A DNA stretch of 64,000 nt, taken from Apiosordaria backusii (lineage: Eukaryota; Ascomycota; Sordariomycetes; Sordariales; Lasiosphaeriaceae). This document shows, one piece after another, positions 56,262-64,000 of this stretch. The notes beneath the pieces are model-generated. The model did no database searches and was not told the origin of the DNA. It worked only from the letters and a program-made list of their open reading frames with translations. A program made the position numbers and the translations under genes. The stretch is from positions 620,001 to 684,000 of the forward strand of contig JAUKTV010000007.1 in assembly GCA_030549205.1 (NCBI GenBank), given 5' to 3'. Each line of letters begins with the position of its first letter. Within the stretch, counting starts at the first letter, position 1.

Positions 56262-57410
56262 ATGGTCCAAGCCAAGCTCGATACCGCCCCTCAAAAGGCT
56301 CGCTCAAAACAACAACCATCAAAACCCAAGAGAAGACCCCAAACAAGCGAACAGCACAAACTCAAACCTCACCCCAACAACGAAAAAGTCATCATCTCAC
56401 CCTCCGAACTCAAACACTACCAGCTCATCCTCGACCTCTTCCACCGCACCTTCAACGACACTCTCACGTCCCCAGACTTCACCACCCAGCTCCAAACCCT
56501 CAAGCAATCCCTCTTCGACCGCGACTTCGCCACCGCCTTCACAAACACTCCCTCCAACCTCCCCATCTATTCCGCTCGCTGGTCCCCCCCAAGAGCCCTA
56601 GCTTACTCCTCCATCCTCACCTCCCTCTCCCGCCACCTCCCAAAGCTATACTCTCCCCCCAACCACCTCACCTGCCTAAGCATAGGAGGCTGCACCGCCG
56701 AACTAGCCGCCTTCGCCTCCGCCCTCACTTTACTCCCCTCCTCCCCCTCCGGTCAAATAACCCTCCTCGACTCCGCCCCCTGGGGCCCCGTCCTCGACAG
56801 CCTATCCCACTCCCTCACTACCTCCCCCCCAATATCAAAATACGCCTCCAAATCCACCGTTCAACAACCTCCCTTTATCTCCCCTGACCGGCTACAGTTC
56901 AACTTCCTTCAACAAGACGCCCTCGCCACCCCCTACTCCCAATTATTCCCAACCACTTCCCCGGTCCCCGCCCCAGTGCTAGTCACCTTATTCTTCACCC
57001 TCAACGAACTCTTCACCTCAGCCGGGATAGGCAAAACCACCTCCTTCTTACTAAACCTCTCCTCCGCCATCCCCATCGGGTCACTACTGCTAGTGGTCGA
57101 CAGTCCGGGGTCATACTCGGAAACGACAGTGGGGACGTCACAAAAGAAATACCCCATGGCGTGGCTGCTGGACAAGATTTTGTCATCTGTCTGCCCGGAT
57201 ACTAAACCGTCAGAGGCACCTGACGGGAGAATAAAGTGGAAGAATCTTGAGAGCCACGACTCGATCTGGTTTCGACTGCCAGAAGGAGAGCTGGAGTACC
57301 CCATCCCATTGGAGAACATGAGGTACCAGATGCACTTGTACCGGGCTGTTGATCCTGCTGCTCCTGAACAAGAAGACGAGGAGCAGGGGAGTGGAGAGGA
57401 TGAGAATTGA
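56262..57410 (+). CDS. BMT6: 25S rRNA (uridine-N3)-methyltransferase, Bmt6-like
   Basis: A single exon of 382 aa. Bmt6-type enzymes (PF11312 family) methylate a uridine of 25S rRNA with SAM, in the nucleolus. The basic N-terminus (KARSKQQPSKPKRRPQ) suits nucleolar targeting. Family-typical segments are LFDRDFATAF, YSARWSPPRALAYSSIL, the SAM-binding CLSIGGCTAELAAFAS, ITLLDSAPWGPVLDSL, LVTLFFTLNELFT and LLVVDSPGSYSE. The C-terminus NMRYQMHLYRA followed by an acidic tail is also usual. The first 750 bases are extremely C-rich at third positions, then composition becomes balanced. The assignment to Bmt6 rather than a close paralogue is by motif recall. Confidence 0.85.
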   Translation: MVQAKLDTAPQKARSKQQPSKPKRRPQTSEQHKLKPHPNNEKVIISPSELKHYQLILDLFHRTFNDTLTSPDFTTQLQTLKQSLFDRDFATAFTNTPSNLPIYSARWSPPRALAYSSILTSLSRHLPKLYSPPNHLTCLSIGGCTAELAAFASALTLLPSSPSGQITLLDSAPWGPVLDSLSHSLTTSPPISKYASKSTVQQPPFISPDRLQFNFLQQDALATPYSQLFPTTSPVPAPVLVTLFFTLNELFTSAGIGKTTSFLLNLSSAIPIGSLLLVVDSPGSYSETTVGTSQKKYPMAWLLDKILSSVCPDTKPSEAPDGRIKWKNLESHDSIWFRLPEGELEYPIPLENMRYQMHLYRAVDPAAPEQEDEEQGSGEDEN

Positions 57411-57604
57411 AGGGGCCGTAAAAGTAAAAAATAAATATACCATTAATTTCTTCACTGTGCACTACCCTTGCTCTCTGCCCTCTGTTGCTTGCCTTCTATC
57501 ATAATCATCGGATATTATACCCTCCTTTCTCGCAGTGCTATGCTTAAAACACCCCTCACCATTCCCTTGAAAACCCCCCATAAAAGAAAAAAAGAAAAGA
57601 AAAA

Positions 57605-60600
57605 TCAAGCCCAAACCAACTTCTTAACCGCATGCCCCAACTGCTCCAACAACGTCGTATTCTTCCTCGCCTCCGCCACACTGATAATATCCCCCTTCTC
57701 AATCAAATGCCCCTCCTCCTCCTTCCCCCCCGCCAGCCTCGGCTGGTTGTGCATCGCCAACCTCTCAATCTCGGCCGCGATCACCACTACCTGCTGAATC
57801 TCCGTAAGACGCGTGATCTCCTCCGGCTCCTCCCCTCCTTTTATTTTCCCACCACTCGGATCAGCAGCCGACGTCTGACTATACAGCGCCTTCAGCGCAA
57901 TCTTCCTCGACGGCACCGGCAACACACCACCAGTCTTTCCCGAAAAGAACCCAGCCACATTCGACAGCGCCGCCGAGGTGAAATCCCCATCACTCTTCGC
58001 CTGCGGATGATCAGACATGGACGACAGCGAACGGGTATTCACCCGCGTCACATCCGTCAGCCCAGGCTTGTACTCAATCACCAACCCCACATTCCTCAGC
58101 TCGTCCACCTGAGCAGGCGAGATGGTGGACGTGATATACGTCCCGAACCTGATCTTGGTCACATGCGCCAAGTCGACCCGCTCAAACGACGAAACCTTGT
58201 CGAGATTCCAGTCGAACCGGCAGAGATACAGCGCCACGTCCGTCAGCAGCAGCACGGCCTCCTCAAACGTGGCGCTGCGGACAGTGTCCGGGACGCTGGG
58301 GGTCAAAAACGTCCACCCGCCGATAAACTCCTCGGTCTCGTCCTCAATGACCCTCTTTTGGCAGAGCTCAATGGCTTGCTGGCGCATGTTTTGCATCGAT
58401 ACCGCCGGGTCCTTGGTCATCATGTTGGCTTCAAACTCTTCAAACACGAGCGAGGTGACGTTCCCTAGCAAAAAGTCGATGCTAGCTTGGAGAAAAAAGT
58501 CGTTGAACATCCTGCAATATATCATGTCAGCATCGACATTCCCGTCCCAAAAGACTGAAAAAAACTCACCCGTTAAACAACCTCGTCAAACTCAACCCAG
58601 CATCCGTCAACGCCCCCCGATAATTCCTCTTCCTCGTCCTCGTATAATCCCCCTTCATCGCCCCCGTGCTAGCATACTGCTTGCTAATCGCATCCCCATT
58701 ATCCGCCCACAGCGTATTAAACCAGCTATTCTCCTGATCCCTCTGCACCCCCATATCAAACCCTTCCGCCTTCAACTGCAAATCTAGCATATACTTCCCA
58801 AACGAGCTCTGGCACACATTCGTCCTGTCCAAGCAATCCATACAATTCGTCCTCAACACCCCCCTCTGCCTCTCCACCACCACCCTCCCCCCATCCACCA
58901 CCACACTGCTCCCCAGCCTCTCCAACTCTCCCCCCAAAATCTGCAGCAGCACACTGACATTCTCAAATTTCATCCCCCTGCAAACAGCATGAAAGTCAAA
59001 CCACTCAAACCCAACCTTTTCCCTTCCCTCCTTTTCCCGCTCTTCATTCAACCTCTCCACCGACTTCTCATACAGTTCCGCAATAGGCGCCTCAACACCA
59101 TGCTTCTCCACCAAATTCACCACCTGCAACTCCCCATACCTCTGTCCCAACCGTTCAAAGTGCCTCTTCAACGCCCCATAATTCGCCTCTTGGCTATGCA
59201 TCAACACAGGCGACGGCTTCAACGAATAAGGACTCTGGGTAAAAAACAACGGAAAGCTCCCCCGGACCTGAACAAAAGAATACACCTTCCCCTTGTCCCC
59301 CTTATCCCCACACAAAATCTGCTCCGTCTCAACCCCATTAGCCACATACCCCTCCTCATCAATCCCCCTCCTCAAATACCTCAGCCCCGCCCTTTTTATA
59401 CTTCTCCTACTAATAACCGTAATCACAAACCTCCTCTCCGTCCCCCTCAACCCATCTTCCTCCGTCTTCTCCTCCCCCGGCGAAAGCTCACTCAACTCCA
59501 CACTCTCCTTTCCCCCCCCCTCCCCATCCACCTGCGGCGGCCTCCCATCCACCACAAACCCCCTCTCCCCCACAAACCCCTGCATCAGCGGCATCACCAC
59601 CGCATCCGCCCCCGCCTCGACAAACTTCTTCATCACGTTCCCATTCCAGAAATACTCCTGATCCACCTGCTTCCACAGTGGCGTTGTCGTCAGCCCCCCC
59701 CTCTCCCCCCTTTTCTCGTCCGCTTGAGACCGTGTAATATCATAATCATACGCAAAGAAAAACGTTTTGCTTGACCCAAAAAGGATCTGTGCCGTTCTGA
59801 GGAGCTTTGGCAGCAGAGAAATCGCCGCCTCGCTCCCATCCGCCCCCTCAGGAATGCGAAACCTCGTCGGAACATTCTTGTTTGATGCCTTTTGCTGTTG
59901 CTGACCAGAAGGATCAGGCGCATCAGCAGTCAACCCCATCTGCCTTTTACTCTCCCCCGCCCACCCACTCCTACTAAACCACCTCTGCGCAAACCTCCCA
60001 TAACTCCCGCGGCGGGAAATAACATCCTGCGCGATGCTACTCCTCGTCGCAGCAGCAGCACCCGGCGTAGCGTCATTCTGACCTTGTCCTTCATCTTCGG
60101 GGGCGGACTCAACCGCGTCGTTGATGTTACCGCCAGGGAGCTCGTCAATCCCTAACCCTCCCGCCTCTGGGGACGTCTCATCATCCCCGCTGGTGCTGGG
60201 ACTTGTCGTCCCCTCGACTTGCTGCCGGTTTTTCAACGCGAGGGAAGTTTTAGAAATAGAATCGGCGGCTTCCTTTTGGGAGGATAGAGGGGTGAGGGCT
60301 ACTTCGGTGACGACGTAGATGGGGTGCTTGTTGAGGAGGTTGGCGACTTGCTGCCGGCGGGTGATGGAGATGAGGTAGGAGTAGTGGAAGACTGTTATTA
60401 TGCCTTTTTTACCCACCTCTATTAGCGCCGTGTGGTAGTGAGAGGGGAAAGGGGCCAACATACCGACTATACCGTAGGCTTCAAACGAAGAACCTGGTTC
60501 ATTTGTTGCCGGGGCGTTGTCCCGAGAAAGAGTAGAGACGGAGACATTGGGACCGTACTTGATCTTCACCAGAGGCAAAGCAGGCGGACGACTGCCAGCT

Positions 60601-60692
60601 GGAGCGTCTTTGGAGGGGACGGGGTTCAGAGGGTGGAGGATGAGCCCGTCGACGGCTGCGCAGATGAGGACCTTGCGGGCTAGGCCGGGCAT
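57605..60692 (-). CDS. Sac-domain phosphoinositide phosphatase with hSac2-type C-terminal domain
   Basis: Minus-strand exons 60692-60464, 60391-58570 and 58511-57605 give 985 aa. The Sac domain dephosphorylates phosphoinositides on cytosolic membrane faces. The start MPGLARKVLICAAVDGLIL is followed by FEAYGIVVFHYSYLISITRRQQVA, which requires removal of a 72-nt in-frame intron. A Ser/Gly/Asp-rich insert covers about residues 140-260. The catalytic core includes RRSIKRAGLRYLRRGID, RGSFPLFFTQSPYSLKP and, near residue 590, the Cx5R signature CMDCLDRTNV. WADNGDAISKQYASTGAMKGD is also conserved. The last exon has FNDFFLQASIDFLLGN, then a region resembling the hSac2 homology domain (INPP5F type). 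The intron 58569-58512 gives LFNG-MFNDFF. No TM segment is seen, unlike Sac1. Confidence 0.9.
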
Positions 60693-61478
60693 TTTGTATC
60701 CGTAACTTTGCTGTGACTGTATCCGCAATGTCTTGTAGTAAGAAAGTCAACGTTATGCGCTGTGGTATGAAAAAAGATGCGACGGGGCCCCAGTCGGAGA
60801 GAGCTGCCAGAATAGGTGAGCTTGGAATATAGTGAAAGTAAGCTATGACGAAATGTTGCTGTTGGGTGGTTTGTTCATAAAAAGATTCACATGCTGTTCT
60901 TCGTTCTTCTTGCGGTTGGAAATGCTCGAGAAAATGCGCAGTAAAGCAGACAAGCAGTTGATACCAGACTACGTTGTAAGTCTGATCTACTGAGAGAGAG
61001 AGAAATCGGGCCAACAACCTTGAGGGGCACGAGGGGGGTCGCGACTTGGGCTGGCAGCTGTGGGTGTGAGTGATGATGTCTTTCAATGCATGGTGGGGCC
61101 TGCAAGCGCCCACTGCAGTCGGGAGCCAAACAGCGTCACTGTGCAGAAGCAAGCCCCCACGTCAGACGACTCGATGAATAATGAATTTGTCCAGCCATTG
61201 CCAACCCCAACCCTGATAATACCAGAAAACCAAAACTTAGCCTTGAAACGGTGAAGCAGATGCACAGCAAAAGAAGCCCTGATGACAATGAATTTTGAAT
61301 TTTCTGGAAGGCTACTGCAGAAAGTCTGCCAGTTGGTGTAGCAATCCCGACTTAATGATAGATAGCCGGGGATATCAAGACAAAAGCAACATATCTCAGT
61401 TTATTTCATCATTCATCCATCCAATATGTAACCCATCCTCAAATTTCCCTTTTTCTTGGCCAATCCACGCTAGCTACT
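60693..61478. other. Intergenic region, Sac phosphatase to Snu13
   Basis: 5' region of the phosphatase and 3' flank of SNU13. A 217-codon minus-strand ORF (61152-60499) overlaps the phosphatase 5' end out of frame and has no recognisable domain. Confidence 0.4.
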
Positions 61479-61922
61479 TTACATAGCAAGTCTCTCGACC
61501 TTGTCGCGGAGGGCGCGGATCTTGGAGTTGAGGTCGGAAGCCTCGTTGGAGGTGAGAGAAACGGCGATAACGGCGCGAGAGACACCGCAGGCACGGCCCT
61601 ATCAGTATCAAAGTCAGCATGTAACTTCAGACCTCGAAGAAGAGCGAGAACTCACCAGAGCAATCTTGCTGGGCACGTAGACGTAGGGCACGTTCTTCTC
61701 CTCAGAGATCAAGGGAATGTGGAGGACAATGCTGAGAGGAGCAGTGTCGGCGGCAAGGATGACGAGCTCGCTGGTGCCACGGTTGATGGACTTGGTGGCC
61801 TCGTTGGCACCCTTCTTCAGCTGTCTGTAGTGGCTGGCCTGCTGGACGCAGTCAAGGAGCTCCTGAACAAGCGCAGGGTCCTCGGCCTTGGGCCAGGCGG
61901 CAGACTCGTTTTGACCAGACAT
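61479..61922 (-). CDS. SNU13: Snu13/15.5K L7Ae-family RNP protein
   Basis: Exons 61922-61656 and 61598-61479 on the minus strand give 128 aa, the same length as its eukaryotic homologues. Snu13 binds kink-turns in U4 snRNA and box C/D snoRNAs. The L7Ae core is clear: LLDCVQQASHYRQLKKGANEATK, then INRGTSELVILAADTAPLSIV, LPLICEEKNVPYVYVPSK-like IPLISEEKNVPYVYVPSK, and LGRACGVSRAVIAVS across the 57-nt intron. The end is DKVERLAM. Strong codon bias fits an abundant protein. It is divergently transcribed from VMA3. Confidence 0.97.
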
Positions 61923-62432
61923 TGTCGGTGGTGGTGTTGGTGGAAATGAATAGCGATAGTTTGTGCTTTGTTTCCGATCGTCTCCAGGGTTCACTGCAGG
62001 TTTGCTCGCCCTGGGGGTGCTAGGGACTGTTGCTGGGGAATGCGACGTGAACGATGCAGAAAGAAAGAAGAGAGCTTCTCCAAAAATGCGACTGCAAAAA
62101 AATTGATGGGTTTGCGCCTGCTGCCCCCCGGCGAGAGTTTGGGCGGTGTGGGTTTCGCAGGTGGCAGAAACTGCACGCTTACCTAATGCCAGCTTGCTGG
62201 GTCCTGCCGAGCAAAGCTGCACAGCCAACCAACCCGCAACCTGGAAACACCTCGTCCAGCAAACACCAGCCAACAACTTGGAACCGTCATCCCCCATCCA
62301 CAGCAACTCGCCTTCAACCGCTTGCTTCGACTTCTCTCAACACACGCATCGCAACCCCAATTCCATCGCCCCCGAGCTTTTCATTTTCGAATTTTCCACC
62401 AGTCGATACAGCTTCGTGCTTAAACATTCACA
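61923..62432. promoter_or_regulatory. Divergent promoter region SNU13/VMA3
   Basis: About 510 bases lie between the two start codons. No specific motif was recognised; the call rests on orientation. Confidence 0.45.
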
Positions 62433-63350
62433 ATGTCGGATCTCTGGTAAGCCGCTAGCCCGGGGCTGTCCCCTCACAGTCAACCACCACAACACGCGGA
62501 GGCTGGAGCTACTCGCTACACTCATCCAACAACCACCACCACCCTCTTCAACACCATGCATTGGCCCTGCGCATCTGCTGCGATGCATTCTTGACTGACT
62601 TTGCTAACATGATTTCTTTTGCAGCCCCGTCTACGCGGTTAGTACCCTCGCTCCACCCCGTTGAAACCAACATCAGCTCTGCGGCGTCGGCGAATCCTCC
62701 TCGCTTCCATATCGACTCGATATCAACACCAACAATCAAGCATACATGTACTGACATACCATGACAGCCCTTCTTCGGCGCCATGGGCTGCACCGCGGCC
62801 ATCGTATTCACCTGCATGGGTGCCTCGTACGGTACCGCGAAGTCCGGTGTTGGTATCGCCGCCATGGGTGTTCTCCGTCCTGATCTCATCGTCAAGAGTA
62901 TGTGGCGGCCGACGACATCCCTCCCAAGCCAAGCGATGCTGGACTAACCCTTGTATCTCTCTCCAGACATTGTTCCCGTCATCATGGCTGGTATCATTGG
63001 TATCTACGGTCTCGTCGTGTCTGTCTTGATTTCCGATGCTCTCACACAAGACTCGTACGCCCTCTACACTGGTTTCGTACAGCTCGGTGCCGGTCTCTCG
63101 GTCGGTCTCGCTGGTTTGGCTGCTGGTTTCGCTATTGGTATCGTTGGTGATGCCGGTGTCCGTGGTACTGCTCAACAACCGAGGCTGTTCGTCGGCATGA
63201 TTCTCATTCTCATTTTCGCTGAAGTCTTGGGTAAGTTCGTCTGTGTGATAGGTGCGCGGCAACGAATGCTAACATGGCCCAGGTCTGTACGGCTTGATTG
63301 TTGCTCTTCTCATGAACTCGAAGGCTACTATCAACATTGTCTGCGCTTAA
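62433..63350 (+). CDS. VMA3: V-type H+-ATPase subunit c (proteolipid)
   Basis: Five exons, 62433-62446, 62625-62637, 62768-62897, 62967-63230 and 63283-63350, give 162 aa. This is the 16-kDa proteolipid of the vacuolar ATPase c-ring. Four TM helices are visible: FFGAMGCTAAIVFTCMGASYGTAKSG, IVPVIMAGIIGIYGLVVSVLI, GFVQLGAGLSVGLAGLAAGFAIGIVG and [23 protein letters not shown]. The essential proton-carrying Glu is in [11 protein letters not shown], about residue 138. The first two coding exons are tiny (14 and 13 nt) but frame-consistent: MSDLC-PVYA-PFFGAMG. This Glu and the conserved GVRGTAQQPRLFVGM loop distinguish subunit c from c''. Confidence 0.97.
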
Positions 63351-64000
63351 GCGTGTCTTTTGGTTCTCGCCGCGGGCAGATGTGGACGGACAAGATGTTT
63401 TAATCAACAAATCCATATTCCAACGCGGATCACACATCCATACATCGCCTCGTCCCGTGCCTGCAATGGGTTCCGGGACAGGGGCACATCCGGGGTTGTC
63501 ATGGCATTGGCGAGATGATTGGTATACATTATTTGGGGGTTGAGCGAGCGGCGTATCTCGACGATTGGAACAGGTTAATGGTTTGGTGGCAACTCGGAAC
63601 GTACATGTACTATTGTCTCATTATGGTTGCTTTATCACACTCGTGGGGTCTGGTTTTCTTTTTCTCATCATAGACGGATGATGGGCAAAGACTGTAGTTT
63701 AGGTTGGAATGGTGTTCTTTGCTATGTTGTCTCTTGCTGTGCTTTTGTGCTGTGATAATAGGATGGCGGTATCGTGTATTGGTAGAGTAAGTCTCACACT
63801 TTTTTCTGTTGGACTATTTCACTGACGCTGGCATAGTATTCGAGTATTCGACGTTCTGCTACTCTCTTATGCCTGCCAATTGCCCCCCAAGCCGTCTTCT
63901 AGACCCTGGCAATAAGATCAAAATACGGTCGCTGTAAATTCTTGGTCAAGATTCCGAGAGAAGCATCTGCTGTTCCGGAGGAGGAACAGAAGGTTGAACC
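63351..64000. other. 3' flank of VMA3 to window end
   Basis: Nothing recognisable; only short ORFs without domains. Confidence 0.4.

Noticed and set aside
58989..59774. 261-codon plus-strand ORF opposite the Sac phosphatase
   Set aside because: Pro/His/Leu/Arg-rich translation typical of reading a G-rich gene backwards.
1..64000. CRISPR arrays, operons, phage or bacterial features
   Set aside because: No direct-repeat/spacer pattern was seen, and spliceosomal introns show a eukaryotic nuclear genome.

Overview
The window reads as nuclear DNA of a filamentous ascomycete, most likely a Sordariomycete of the Sordariales type. The evidence is short introns (about 45-270 nt) with GTANGT donors, CTAAC/CTGAC branch sites and YAG acceptors, closely spaced genes on both strands, and single-copy housekeeping genes with filamentous-fungal gene structures. 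I see no recognisable autonomous transposon and no AT-rich stretch that would suggest RIP. The genus is inference only.

Layout. 1-5111: UreD (cut by the left edge), then the cohesin subunit Scc3, both +. 6236-11009: divergent pair of telomere protein Pot1 (-) and importin alpha (+). 11961-14450: secreted GH78 alpha-L-rhamnosidase (+) with a frame-broken C-terminus. 15115-15415: first copy of a 0.3-kb pol III-like element (-). 16016-16990: serine-less acyl-protein-thioesterase-like protein (+) and tRNA-Val(AAC) (-). 17193-22339: divergent pair of AP-3 delta (-) and EMC2 (+). 22340-26021: 3.7 kb without a convincing gene. 26022-28887: coiled-coil and ubiquitin-like protein (+). 30023-32248: COQ10 and an APH-fold phosphotransferase (both -). 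33337-33528: possible 63-aa protein. 34168-43905: NAD synthetase, a METTL2/6-type tRNA m3C methyltransferase and Sac3 (all +). 45654-49076: N-terminal amidase Nta1 and a four-TM protein (+). 49249-49553: second copy of the pol III-like element (+). 49972-54832: coiled-coil protein and transketolase (both -). 56262-60692: Bmt6-like rRNA methyltransferase (+) and a Sac/hSac2 phosphoinositide phosphatase (-). 61479-63350: divergent Snu13 (-) and V-ATPase subunit c (+).

The genes are mostly unlinked housekeeping functions (nuclear transport, telomere, cohesin, membrane traffic, coenzyme metabolism, RNA modification). There is no biosynthetic cluster, operon, CRISPR array or mobile island. Exon models were built by hand from frame continuity and splice signals; for the intact multi-exon genes the summed exon lengths are divisible by three.

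The most interesting signal is the 0.3-kb repeat at 15115-15415 and 49249-49553. It has a conserved upstream TATA block, tRNA-like A and B boxes, conserved hairpins and a T-run end, as expected for a dispersed pol III-transcribed RNA gene family or a SINE-like element. A second theme is that every apparent frameshift in the window (four genes) is repaired by adding one base at or near a G or C run. That points to homopolymer undercalling rather than real gene decay.
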